Origin: a bacterium
GTDB lineage: Bacteria; Krumholzibacteriota; Krumholzibacteriia; LZORAL124-64-63
Assembly: GCA_016719645.1 (NCBI GenBank)
Contig: JADJYS010000034.1
Span: 1-32,697, forward strand
Reading direction: 5' to 3'
Length of the DNA: 32,697 nt
Part shown: positions 9,637 through 17,310 of the stretch, in pieces
How positions within the stretch are numbered: position 1 is the stretch's first letter
Layout of the letters: each line of letters opens with the position of its first letter
Notes under the pieces: model-generated
Seen by the model: only the letters and a program-made list of their open reading frames with translations
What the model was told of the DNA's origin: nothing
Databases searched by the model: none
Position numbers and translations under genes: made by a program

Positions 9637-10839
9637 ATGACGCGGATCCCTGATGTCAGGGATGGCTGTGATGATGTATCACGATCATTCCCTCCCGGAA
9701 TCGATTCGATCGTGTCAGAAATCTCCGAGCAGCCGCGTTCCGACGCGGTTGCGTGCTCCGTGCTAGCCACGCCGGCTGCGCTGGCATTGCACAACAACTT
9801 CCGGACCTCCGTGCAGTCGCTGCGCCGCAGCTTGGTGCGCAGCATGCACTTCTTGGTCGTGATCCAAGACCGCAAGGTTCACCCAGCCCTAGGCTACGCC
9901 ACGATCACGGATTATGCGGCTGCGGTTGCCGGCTTCACCCGCAATCAGACAGAGGTCTTCCTGGCTCTGGGACGAAGGCTAGGTACGTACCCCGAAGTCC
10001 GCGCGGCGCTGGAACGTGGCGATCTCTCCTGGTCGCAGACGCATGTGATCGTCACGCAAGTCGCGCCGGCCGATGCAGGTCGATGGGTCGATGCCGCCGG
10101 TAAACTTGGTGCAAGTGACATGAAAGCCGCGATTCGCGGCAGCGCCGAAGACTCGCCGCACGGAACGGTTTCGTCGCCGGTCTCCGCAGCATCCAACACG
10201 ACGATTCCGATGCCGCCGGAAGTGCCGGCAGTTCCTGTATCGGCGCCCACCGTAGCGCCGGCGAAGCCGCCGCCGCTCGCCCCCGCCAACCGGGAGTGTC
10301 ACGTCAGCTTCGCCTTGTCTCCCGAGGCCTACGCGGAATGGGGCGCTCATTTGGAGTCCCTTCGCAAACAGGGGCGCAGTGAAACCGGCGCGGAACTGTT
10401 TCTGGCCGCGTACGCCGCCTTGGTGCAGCACGAAGACTCCGTGAGGCAGATAGAACACGGCCCCCGCTATCTCTTGGTGATTTCACGCTGCCCGGACTGC
10501 GGCACCGCGGAAATCCGCAACTCGCGCGGCAGGTTCGAGGCGCCGCCGGCGCTGTTGGAGGCCGCGCACTGCGACGCCCTGCGTCAAGGGGAGCACGGCT
10601 TGCGCCGTGCTGCGGTGCCGCCTCGGATCCGTCGCGCGGTGCTAGCCCGGGACGGGCATCGGTGCCAGGCGCCCGGCTGCCGGAATTCTCGATATCTCGA
10701 GGTCCATCACCGCATCCCTGTCGCAGCCGGAGGAAAGCCAGAGCCGAAGAACCTCGTGACGCTTTGTTCGCGCTGTCATCGGGCTCTGCACCAGCGCGAA
10801 CTGGATCTGCGAGCGGCCACGCGGGAGCCAGCCGAATGA
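9637..10839 (+). CDS. DUF222 domain-containing HNH endonuclease
   Basis: Predicted DNA endonuclease. The N-terminal half carries the helical DUF222-type region, with VAGFTRNQTEVFLALGRRLG and ERGDLSWSQTHVIVT. A proline/alanine linker lies near residues 185-215 (PVPAVPVSAPTVAP-like). The C-terminal domain is a classic HNH fold: ARDGHRCQAPGC, LEVHHRIPVAAGG, PKNLVTLCSRCHRALHQ, with two CxxC-type zinc pairs plus HH and N catalytic positions. An extra CPDC pair lies upstream. About 400 residues and no frameshift, unlike its neighbours. The start is uncertain: ATG 9637 has no clear ribosome site and would place the left repeat inside the coding region; GTG 9712, at the foot of a hairpin, is a plausible shorter start. 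Codon use differs from neighbouring genes, suggesting acquisition. Confidence 0.88.
   Translation: MTRIPDVRDGCDDVSRSFPPGIDSIVSEISEQPRSDAVACSVLATPAALALHNNFRTSVQSLRRSLVRSMHFLVVIQDRKVHPALGYATITDYAAAVAGFTRNQTEVFLALGRRLGTYPEVRAALERGDLSWSQTHVIVTQVAPADAGRWVDAAGKLGASDMKAAIRGSAEDSPHGTVSSPVSAASNTTIPMPPEVPAVPVSAPTVAPAKPPPLAPANRECHVSFALSPEAYAEWGAHLESLRKQGRSETGAELFLAAYAALVQHEDSVRQIEHGPRYLLVISRCPDCGTAEIRNSRGRFEAPPALLEAAHCDALRQGEHGLRRAAVPPRIRRAVLARDGHRCQAPGCRNSRYLEVHHRIPVAAGGKPEPKNLVTLCSRCHRALHQRELDLRAATREPAE
9646..9675 (+). repeat. Left inverted repeat with palindromic core
   Basis: The core ATCCCTGATGTCAGGGAT (9646-9663) is two 8-base arms around TG. The next 12 bases also match the reverse complement of the right copy, with 3 mismatches. 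It overlaps the first codons of the longest HNH reading frame. Confidence 0.85.
9680..9714 (+). other. Two-tier hairpin at the 5' end of the HNH gene
   Basis: Outer arms CACGATC (9680-9686) and GATCGTG (9708-9714); inner arms ATTCC (9687-9691) and GGAAT (9697-9701) around CTCCC, with a six-base bulge on the 3' side. The outer arm ends exactly on a possible GTG start codon (9712-9714), so it could be an operator or a translation-controlling structure. Confidence 0.45.
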
Positions 10840-10842
10840 TCG

Positions 10843-10872
10843 ATCGTCACGCCCATCCCTGACATCAGGGAT
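10843..10872 (-). repeat. Right inverted repeat with palindromic core
   Basis: The core ATCCCTGACATCAGGGAT (10855-10872) is the exact reverse complement of the left core. The adjoining 12 bases (10843-10854) match with 3 differences. It starts three bases after the HNH stop codon at 10837-10839. Confidence 0.85.
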
Positions 10873-10908
10873 GGGCGCCATGAAAGATCAAATTCCCACC
10901 CCGCCGCT

Positions 10909-10936
10909 TTGCGTGGCCCCCGCGCTCTGCTATGTT
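10909..10936 (+). promoter_or_regulatory. Putative promoter for selB-ispG
   Basis: TTGCGT (10909-10914), a 16-base spacer and TATGTT (10931-10936). The predicted start near 10943 leaves a leader of about 40 bases before the GTG at 10983. It lies just outside the right repeat of the HNH element. Confidence 0.45.
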
Positions 10937-10982
10937 TCTGCCCGGATCGGCCCCAACCCTCCGGCAACTGAAAGCAGATCAA

Positions 10983-12881
10983 GTGAGTTCAGAACTCCGC
11001 CGCTTCATCCTGGGCACCGCCGGCCACGTGGACCACGGCAAGTCGGCGCTGATCAAGGCGCTGACCGGCGTCGAGACCGACCGCCTCAAGGAGGAGCAGG
11101 AGCGCGGCATCAGCATCGAGCTGGGCTTCGCGGAGATGACCCTGGCGGACGGCACGTCCCTGGGCGTCGTCGACGTGCCGGGCCACGAGCGCTTCGTGCG
11201 GCAGATGGTCGCCGGGGCCGGCGGCGTCGACCTCGCGCTGCTGGTGGTGGCCGCGGACGAGGGGGTCATGCCCCAGACCGTGGAGCACCTGGAGATCCTG
11301 GCCGCGCTCGGGGTGCGCGGCGGCGTCATCGTCATCACCAAGCTCGACCTGGTCGAGCGGGACCTCGCCGAGGTCGCGCTCGAGGAGGTGCGCGAGCTGG
11401 CGCGCGGCACGTTCCTGGAGGACCGGCCCGCGGCCCTGGTCTCCGCGCGCACCGGCGAGGGGCTCGACGACCTGCGCGCCGCGCTCGCCGCCGAGGCGGC
11501 CGCGCTGCCCGACCGCGGCGGCGACGGCCCCTTCCGCCTGCCCGTGGACCGGGTCTTCACCATGCCCGGGGCGGGCGTCGTCGTGACCGGCACCTGCTGG
11601 AGCGGCGAGACCGCGGTGGGCGACGTGCTGGAACTGGCGCCGGCCGGCGCCAAGGTGCGCGTGCGCGACGTGCAGGCCCACGGACGCGCGGTCGCGAGCG
11701 GAGGCTCGGGCCAGCGGCTGGCCCTCGCGCTGCACGGCGTCAAGAAGGACGAGGTGGAGCGCGGCTTCCAGGTGGTCGCGCCCGGCGTCTGCGCCACCAC
11801 GCTGCGGCTGGACGCGCGCGTCGACCTGGTGGCGCACTTCGGCGGCGAGCTGAAGAACCGCCAGCGCCTGCACGTCCACCACGCCGGCCGCGAGGTGCTG
11901 GCCCGCGCGACGCTGCTCGACGTGGAGGTGCTGTCCCACGACTCCGGCTGCACGAGCGGGCTGGTTCAGCTGCAGCTCGAAGCTCCTCTGGTCGTCCGCC
12001 GCGGCGACCGCCTGGTGCTGCGCTTCTACTCGCCGCTGGACACCATGGCCGGCGGCCGCATCCTGCACGGCGACCCGCCCCGCCGCCGCCGCTTCGACGA
12101 GAAGTCGCTGGCCGAACTCGCGGTCCTGGAGCTGGGCGACCCGGCCGAGCTGTTCCGGCAGAAGCTGCGTGCGGCCGGCACCGCCGGCCTCGTGGCCGCG
12201 GAACATGCGGCCTTCGCCGCCGACTCCGCGGCGCAGCCGCTGGGCAAGCGGCTCTACGACCGCGCCCTGATCGACGAGATCGCCGACCGCGTGGCGGTCC
12301 TGGCCGACGAGGCCTGGCGGCTCAACCCCCTGCGCGGGGGCGTGGGCAAGGAAGAAGCGCGCCGCAAGGCGCGCTTCGCCGGTTCGGCCGCGGAGTGGAA
12401 CGCGCTGGTCGAGGCCCTGGCCGCCGCGCGCGGCTGGAGCGCCGCCGGCGACCGCATCGGCCCGCCGGGGGCGGACGTGCTGCCGGCAGGGCTGCAGCGC
12501 GCCGTCGACGCGGTGGAGACCCGCCTGCGGGCCTGCGGCCTGGATTGGCCCGGCGCGGCCGCCGTCGCCGCGGACCTGCCCGCGGGCCTGCTCGCCGGCC
12601 ACGACCTCGAGGAGCACCTGCGCTACCTCGCGGGCCGCGGGCGTGCCGTGATGGTGGCCGACGATTATCCTGTGCACGCCGACGCCCTGGACGGGCTGCG
12701 CCAGCGTCTGCGGGCGCACTTCGCCGCCGAGGGCAGCCTGAACTTCGGCGCGTTCCGCGAGCTGACCGGCCTGAGCCGCAAGCTGGGCATCCCCCTGCTG
12801 GAGCACCTCGACGCCGCGGGCGTCACCCGGCGCGTGGGCGACCTGCGCACCATCGGCCCGGTCCTGAAGAAGGAAGCATGA
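10983..12881 (+). CDS. selB: Selenocysteine-specific translation elongation factor SelB
   Basis: Delivers selenocysteinyl-tRNA to UGA codons marked by a SECIS hairpin. The N-terminal GTPase shows LGTAGHVDHGKSALIKALTG (P-loop), a RGISIELGF switch, VDVPGHERFVRQM (G3) and ITKLDLVE (NKxD-like TKLD). The EF-Tu-like domains follow with VFTMPGAGVVVTGTCWSGE. The C-terminal third contains winged-helix repeats (LIDEIADRVAVLADE, SLNFGAFRELTGLSRKLGIP) that bind the SECIS RNA. 632 residues, normal, no frameshift. GTG 10983 is chosen because the family starts a few residues before the GTPase; an upstream in-frame ATG at 10932 lies inside the putative -10 region. The stop overlaps the ispG start (ATGA). No selA, selD or selC is visible here. 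Confidence 0.95.
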   Translation: MSSELRRFILGTAGHVDHGKSALIKALTGVETDRLKEEQERGISIELGFAEMTLADGTSLGVVDVPGHERFVRQMVAGAGGVDLALLVVAADEGVMPQTVEHLEILAALGVRGGVIVITKLDLVERDLAEVALEEVRELARGTFLEDRPAALVSARTGEGLDDLRAALAAEAAALPDRGGDGPFRLPVDRVFTMPGAGVVVTGTCWSGETAVGDVLELAPAGAKVRVRDVQAHGRAVASGGSGQRLALALHGVKKDEVERGFQVVAPGVCATTLRLDARVDLVAHFGGELKNRQRLHVHHAGREVLARATLLDVEVLSHDSGCTSGLVQLQLEAPLVVRRGDRLVLRFYSPLDTMAGGRILHGDPPRRRRFDEKSLAELAVLELGDPAELFRQKLRAAGTAGLVAAEHAAFAADSAAQPLGKRLYDRALIDEIADRVAVLADEAWRLNPLRGGVGKEEARRKARFAGSAAEWNALVEALAAARGWSAAGDRIGPPGADVLPAGLQRAVDAVETRLRACGLDWPGAAAVAADLPAGLLAGHDLEEHLRYLAGRGRAVMVADDYPVHADALDGLRQRLRAHFAAEGSLNFGAFRELTGLSRKLGIPLLEHLDAAGVTRRVGDLRTIGPVLKKEA

Positions 12882-13951
12882 GCGAATACCCCACCACCGC
12901 GGAGCGCCGCGCCACGCGGCGCGTGATGGTCGGCGCGGCCGGCGTCGGCGGCGGCGAGCCCGTCCGCGTGCAGTCGATGACGACCACCCGCACCGGCGAC
13001 TACGACGCCACCCTGCAGCAGATCCTGGAGCTGGCCACCGCCGGCGCGGAGATCGTGCGCGTGACGGTGAACGACGACGCGGCGGCGGCCACCCTGCCGC
13101 GCCTGGTGCGCAGCTCGACGGTGCCCCTGGTCGCCGACATCCACTTCCAGCACGAGCTGGCGCTCAAGGCCATCGCGGCCGGCGTGGCCAAGCTGCGCCT
13201 CAACCCCGGCAACATCGGCTCGTCCGACAAGGTGCGCGAGGTGGCGCGCGCGGCGCAGGACCGCGGCATCCCCATCCGCATCGGCGTCAACAAGGGCAGC
13301 CTGCACCGCCGCTACGAGGAGATGGCGAAGACCGACCCCGCGGGCGCCATGGTGCAGTCGGCGCTGGACGAGCTGGAGGTGCTCGCGGCCGTCGGCTTCG
13401 CCGACGTCGTGGTCTCGCTCAAGAGCAGCGAACCGCGCGAGGTGATCGAGGCCTGCCGGCGCTTCTCGCGCCAGTGCGACGCGCCCCTGCACCTGGGCGT
13501 GACCGAGGCCGGCACGCTGCAGGCCGGCATCTCGCGCTCGGTCGCGGCGATGAGCGTGCTCTTGTCCGAGGGGATCGGCGACACGGTGCGCATCTCGCTG
13601 GCGGCCGACCCGGTCGAGGAGGTGACCGCCGCCTTCCACATGCTGCAGGCCCTGGGCCTGCGCGAGGGATTCGCGCGCGTGGTGGCCTGCCCGACCTGCG
13701 GCCGCGTCGAGGTCGACGTCGTGGCGCTGGCGCGCCGCGTCGAGGAGCTGGCCAAGGACCTGCCGCCGGACCGCGTCATCGCGGTGATGGGCTGCATCGT
13801 CAACGGGCCCGGGGAGGCCAAGGCGGCCGACCTGGGGATCGCGGCGGGGAAGACCAAGGTCGCGATCTACCGCAAGGGGGTGCTGCACCGCAACATCGAG
13901 AAGGGGGACCTCGAGCGGGTGCTCATCGAGGAAATCGACCTGCTCCGGTGA
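12878..13951 (+). CDS. ispG: 4-hydroxy-3-methylbut-2-en-1-yl diphosphate synthase IspG (GcpE)
   Basis: Iron-sulfur enzyme of the MEP isoprenoid pathway; reductively opens methylerythritol cyclodiphosphate to HMBPP. Seen are the opening RVMVGAAGVGGGEPVRVQSM, then TVPLVADIHFQHELALKAI, KLRLNPGNIGSSDKVREV and PIRIGVNKGSLHRRY. The [4Fe-4S] site is CPTCGR with Cys near residues 271 and 274, plus GCIVNGPGEAK with Cys near 306. The long insertion of plant-type enzymes is absent, so this is the compact bacterial form of 357 residues. The ATG overlaps the selB stop by the sequence ATGA, so the two are translationally coupled. No frameshift. Confidence 0.96.
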   Translation: MSEYPTTAERRATRRVMVGAAGVGGGEPVRVQSMTTTRTGDYDATLQQILELATAGAEIVRVTVNDDAAAATLPRLVRSSTVPLVADIHFQHELALKAIAAGVAKLRLNPGNIGSSDKVREVARAAQDRGIPIRIGVNKGSLHRRYEEMAKTDPAGAMVQSALDELEVLAAVGFADVVVSLKSSEPREVIEACRRFSRQCDAPLHLGVTEAGTLQAGISRSVAAMSVLLSEGIGDTVRISLAADPVEEVTAAFHMLQALGLREGFARVVACPTCGRVEVDVVALARRVEELAKDLPPDRVIAVMGCIVNGPGEAKAADLGIAAGKTKVAIYRKGVLHRNIEKGDLERVLIEEIDLLR

Positions 13952-13980
13952 TTCGACCTCCCTCCAGGACGTGGATTCCT

Positions 13981-14129
13981 TCGTTCCAGGCAGGACCGAC
14001 CCCGCGGGTCGGGACGCACGCCGGGCACCTCGTGTGCCCGGCGTGCTTGACTTACGGCCTCCTACGCCCTCCTGGCGCAGGAGGCCTTCAGACACCCCCG
14101 ACCCGCGGGGTCGGTCCTGCCTGGAACGA
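13981..14129. repeat. 149-bp cruciform-like element: 33-bp perfect inverted repeat enclosing two hairpins
   Basis: The outer arms 13981-14013 and 14097-14129 are perfect reverse complements over 33 bases, starting TCGTTCCAGG and ending CCTGGAACGA. Between them lie two independent hairpins: 13-base arms 14016-14028/14034-14046 with a 5-base loop, and arms 14056-14063/14079-14086 extended by a 4-base inner stem after one mismatch. The element lies 30 bases after the ispG stop and may end that transcript. Its form also suits a miniature repeat element. The rest of the 308-base gap (13952-14259) holds only a TATGAT box at 14204 without a matching -35, and the ribosome site of the next gene. Confidence 0.85.
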
Positions 14130-14259
14130 GATGAACCAGGGCTGGAGGGGGGCGAATCGCCGGAGGCGGTTGCAGGGGGTGACCGCGGGAGCGGTCGATG
14201 GTGTATGATGGCGGGGCCGCTTCCGGGATGCCGTGTCCGCAGAAGATCGGGGGGTTGCC

Positions 14260-15894
14260 ATGTCCGCCTTGAGAATGATCCGCGCCGTCGTCGTCTTCGT
14301 TTCGGTGCTGGCGTTCGGCGCTGCGGCGTCGGCGGTCACGCACGACTACATCATCATCGACCTGGGGGTCGCCGCACCTGCGGACCAGTGGGTGCAGGGC
14401 AACGCGGCCTCGCCGCAGGGGCTGGCCACCGGGCGCTCGATGGGGAGCGGGAACCAGGCGTTCCTGTGGTCGTACGCCGGGGGGCTGGCCGGGCTGCCCA
14501 ACCTGGCGGGCCGGCCCTACAGCGTGGGCAACGGGGTCAACGACGCCGGCGCGGTGGTGGGCAACGGCACCACGACGAGCTGGGGCGCCGGGCCGCTGCC
14601 GCTGATCTGGCAGGGCGGCGCCGTCGCGCAGCTGCCGCTGCCGGCCGGGGAGACGCTCGGCCGCGCCGAGGACATCAACAACGCGGGCGTGGTGGCCGGT
14701 TCGGTCGACGGGGGCAGCACGCAGGTCGCCGCGATCTTCACGACGGGCAGCGCCTCGATCGTCACCGCGACCACGCCCGGCGGCGCCTACTCCAACACGC
14801 TGTACGGGATCAACGACGCCGGGCTGGCCGTGGGCACGGGCATCGATCCCGGCAACCTGGCGCGCAACGTCGGCTTCCTCTACGACACCGTCTCGGGCGT
14901 CGCGAGCGAGGTGGGCGCGCTGGAAGGCTGCAACGGCGCCCTCTGCTTCGGCGTCGGCGAGGCCGGCCACGTCGTGGGCAGCTCCATGTTCAACCAGGGC
15001 ACGGGCTACCCCTTCGTCTGGACCGCGGCCGGCGGCATCAAGCCCGTGCCCCTGCCCGTCGGCACCTCGCAGGGGAGCGCGCGCCATGCCAACTCCGACG
15101 GCTGGGTCGTCGGCACCGCGAGCAGCGCCTACGCCATCCCCTACCTCTACGACGGCGAGACGACGCACCGCCTGGCCGACCTGCTGCCCGCCGGCACCGG
15201 CTGGGACCTGGAGTTCAACACCTCGTCCTCGGCCGAGGGGATCAGCGAGGAGGGGATCATCGTCGGCACGGGCGAGCACGACGGGAACATCCGGGCCTAC
15301 GCCATGATCCCCAACCACGGGGTGCCGGTGCTGCTTCAGGACTTCGCGGCCGTGGGCCGCGACGACGGCATCGAGGTGAGCTGGGAGCTGTGGCTGGACG
15401 GGACGGACCTCGTGGTCGCGCTCGAGCGCGCGACCGACGCCGCCGGGCCGTGGGCGGCCGTGACCGCCGCGCCGGTCGCCGGCGACCGCGGCGCGCGCGT
15501 GCTGGACGCGGACACGCAGGCGGACCGAACCTATCACTACCGCCTGGTCCTGGACGACGGCGGCGAGGCCGCCGTGCTGGGCACCGTGTCGGCGCGGCGC
15601 ACGCAGGTCGGCGCCGCGGGCGTGGTCCTGGGCGGGGCGTCGCCGAACCCGACCCGCGGCGCCACCGCGCTGGCCTACCGCCTGCCCGCGCCGCAGGACG
15701 TGCGCCTGACCGTGCACGACGCGCGCGGACGGCTCGTGCGGACGCTCGTGGACGGCGCCGTGTCCGGCGGCGACCACGTGGCGCAGTGGGACGGCCGCGG
15801 CGACGGCGGCGCGCCGGCGCCGGTGGGCGTCTACTTCTTCAAGCTGCAGACGCCGCAGGCCGCGCGCACGCAGAAGGTCGTGCTGACGAGGTAG
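14260..15894 (+). CDS. Exported HAF-repeat protein with FlgD-like C-terminal sorting domain
   Basis: Secreted or surface protein of unknown function. A signal peptide is clear (MSALRMIRAVVVFVSVLAFG, cut near AASA). The body has at least six HAF-type units built on an 'N-D/E-G-x-x-V-G' core: VNDAGAVVGNG, INNAGVVAGS, INDAGLAVGTG, VGEAGHVVGSS, NSDGWVVGT and ISEEGIIVGTG. A fibronectin-like stretch (RDDGIEVSWELWLDGTDLVV) follows, then the FlgD Ig-like C-terminal domain: GGASPNPTRGATALAYRLP, VHDARGRLVRTLVDG, VGVYFFKLQT and the end QKVVLTR. Such tails act as sorting signals or cell-surface anchors in FCB-type bacteria. 544 residues, intact. The ATG follows a G-rich ribosome site; GTG 14233 is a weaker alternative. 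Confidence 0.85.
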   Translation: MSALRMIRAVVVFVSVLAFGAAASAVTHDYIIIDLGVAAPADQWVQGNAASPQGLATGRSMGSGNQAFLWSYAGGLAGLPNLAGRPYSVGNGVNDAGAVVGNGTTTSWGAGPLPLIWQGGAVAQLPLPAGETLGRAEDINNAGVVAGSVDGGSTQVAAIFTTGSASIVTATTPGGAYSNTLYGINDAGLAVGTGIDPGNLARNVGFLYDTVSGVASEVGALEGCNGALCFGVGEAGHVVGSSMFNQGTGYPFVWTAAGGIKPVPLPVGTSQGSARHANSDGWVVGTASSAYAIPYLYDGETTHRLADLLPAGTGWDLEFNTSSSAEGISEEGIIVGTGEHDGNIRAYAMIPNHGVPVLLQDFAAVGRDDGIEVSWELWLDGTDLVVALERATDAAGPWAAVTAAPVAGDRGARVLDADTQADRTYHYRLVLDDGGEAAVLGTVSARRTQVGAAGVVLGGASPNPTRGATALAYRLPAPQDVRLTVHDARGRLVRTLVDGAVSGGDHVAQWDGRGDGGAPAPVGVYFFKLQTPQAARTQKVVLTR

Positions 15895-15915
15895 CGGCGC
15901 GGTCCGGGAACGAAC

Positions 15916-15946
15916 AGGGGGCGCCGACTCCGCGTCGGCGCCCCCT
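15916..15946. terminator. Bidirectional hairpin between convergent genes
   Basis: Perfect 13-base arms AGGGGGCGCCGAC (15916-15928) and GTCGGCGCCCCCT (15934-15946) around TCCGC. It lies between the stop of the HAF protein (15894) and the stop of the leftward hydF (15971). Outer sequence GTCCGGGA/TCCCGG adds a second partial stem. No long U-run, as is common in GC-rich genomes. Confidence 0.75.
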
Positions 15947-15970
15947 CGGCGTCGGTCCCGGTCCTTCGCG

Positions 15971-17257
15971 TCAGCCCCGCCAGGGCGCCAGCACCCGCCG
16001 CAGCGCGTCCGGCCCCTCGTACCAGGCCAGCGCCAGGCCGTAGTTGGTGACCGGGACGCCGGCGGCCGCGAGGCGGCGCACGCGCGCCCGCAGCTTCTGC
16101 TCGTGGATCATGCAGCCGCCGCAGTGGATCACCACGGCGTAATTCCGCAGCTCGTCCGGATCCGGGAACTCGCGGCCGAAGGCGTGGTCGACGACGACGC
16201 CCGGCGCGCGCTCCTGCAGCTTGCGCGGCAGCTGGACGGTGCCGATGTCCTCGGCGATGCGGTCGTGGTTGCAGGCCTCGGCGATCAGCACCCGGTCGCC
16301 GGCTCGCAGCGCATCGAGGGCCGCGGCGCCGCGGGCGAAGAGGTCGAGGTCGCCGCCCGCGGTGGCGTGGATCATCATCACCGAGAAGGTCGTCAGCGGG
16401 ACGTCCGCCGGCACCCAGGCGTCCATCACATCGACGGCCTGCGAGTCGGTGAGCACGAGTTGCACGCCCTCGGCCGCGGCCAGGGCGTCCAGGTAGGCGA
16501 CGAAGCGCGCGCGCTCGGCGGCCCGCTCGCCGGCGTCTCCCTGGCGCGCGCGGCGCAGGTCGGTGCGGTAGAGCGCGACCGGGACGCCGCGGCGCAGCAG
16601 GAACTCCATGGCCATCTCCTGCGGGCGCAGCAGGCGGCCCGAGGGGGTCTCCTCGTCCATCGGCACGTGCAGCAGCACCGTGCCGCGGTCCCGCAGGAAG
16701 GGGAGCAGCGCGACGGCCCGCGCCGCGGCGGGGGTGGCCGCGGCCAGGAACTCCGCCAGCTCCGCGGCGCGCGCGTCGTCGGCGAGGTCGATCTCCAGCG
16801 CCGGGACGCCGGCGTCGGGGGGCAGCGCCGCCAGGCAGAAGTCGCGGACGTCGGGCGGCGGCGCGTCGCCGGCGCGCAGGTTCAGCAGCACGGCCAGGTG
16901 CTTGCCCAGGCGCAGGGCCTCCCGCGCGACGAAGGCCTCGACGTCGCGCTGCCCCGAGGCGAAGGCCTGCCGCGGGTCGACGACCAGCGCGACGAGGTCG
17001 CACTCCTCCAGCGCCGCCAGCGTCTTCTGCCGTTTCTTCTCCCCGAGGCCCGCGCCCTCGTCCAGGCCGGCGGTGTCGAGGATCTTGCAGGGGCCCAGGG
17101 CGTGGATCTCCATGAGCGCGTCGCGGACGTCGGCGGTGGTGCCCGGCGCGGCGTCCACGAGCGACGTGGGCTGGCGGGTCAGCAGGTTCATCGCCGTGCT
17201 CTTGCCGGCGTTGACCCGTCCGAAAAAGCCGATGATCGTGCGCGACACCCTGGCCAT
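15971..17257 (-). CDS. hydF: [FeFe]-hydrogenase H-cluster maturation GTPase HydF
   Basis: Scaffold GTPase on which the diiron subcluster of the H-cluster is assembled before transfer to the hydrogenase. The GTPase domain shows GFFGRVNAGKSTAMNLLT (P-loop), PGTTADV and ILDTAGLDEG. The C-terminal iron-sulfur domain has IAEACNHDRIAEDIG and, about 50 residues on, YAVVIHCGGCMIHEQKL, together the CxH...HCxxC cluster motif of HydF. 428 residues, normal, no frameshift. The ATG at 17257 follows a perfect AGGAGG. The usual NKxD guanine-specificity motif appears as NLRAGD, a departure. It is last of three leftward genes. hydE and hydG are not in the window; their presence elsewhere is expected if an [FeFe] hydrogenase is made. 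Confidence 0.93.
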   Translation of the reverse strand: MARVSRTIIGFFGRVNAGKSTAMNLLTRQPTSLVDAAPGTTADVRDALMEIHALGPCKILDTAGLDEGAGLGEKKRQKTLAALEECDLVALVVDPRQAFASGQRDVEAFVAREALRLGKHLAVLLNLRAGDAPPPDVRDFCLAALPPDAGVPALEIDLADDARAAELAEFLAAATPAAARAVALLPFLRDRGTVLLHVPMDEETPSGRLLRPQEMAMEFLLRRGVPVALYRTDLRRARQGDAGERAAERARFVAYLDALAAAEGVQLVLTDSQAVDVMDAWVPADVPLTTFSVMMIHATAGGDLDLFARGAAALDALRAGDRVLIAEACNHDRIAEDIGTVQLPRKLQERAPGVVVDHAFGREFPDPDELRNYAVVIHCGGCMIHEQKLRARVRRLAAAGVPVTNYGLALAWYEGPDALRRVLAPWRG

Positions 17258-17310
17258 GAACGCCTCCTGTCCGGATCTCAAGATGCGCAGGGACGAGCCC
17301 GGGAGCCAGT

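Larger units (their letters stand above)
9646..10872. mobile_element. Candidate small mobile element: one HNH gene bounded by palindromic inverted repeats
   Basis: A single intact gene between two 30-base inverted repeats (9646-9675 and 10843-10872, 27 of 30 positions matching). Each end is itself an 8+8 palindrome. Base use inside is visibly richer in A/T than both flanks, and the element interrupts the otherwise compact run murA to selB. No clear target-site duplication is visible next to the repeats. The mobile nature is inferred; related DUF222-HNH genes occur as dispersed multicopy repeats in some bacteria (REP13E12 in mycobacteria). Confidence 0.45.

Noticed and set aside
10989..12806. 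Long antisense open frame opposite selB
   Set aside because: SelB is intact and recognised on the plus strand; the antisense frame is a GC-rich shadow rich in Gln, His and Arg.
13981..14129. Cloverleaf-like fold considered as tRNA-Sec near selB
   Set aside because: A 33-base outer stem and two hairpins do not fit an acceptor stem or the tRNA arm sizes, and no CCA-type end or anticodon loop is present.
14170..14209. TTGCAG and TATGAT as a promoter for the HAF-repeat gene
   Set aside because: The spacer is 28 bases, far too long; only the -10-like box is left.
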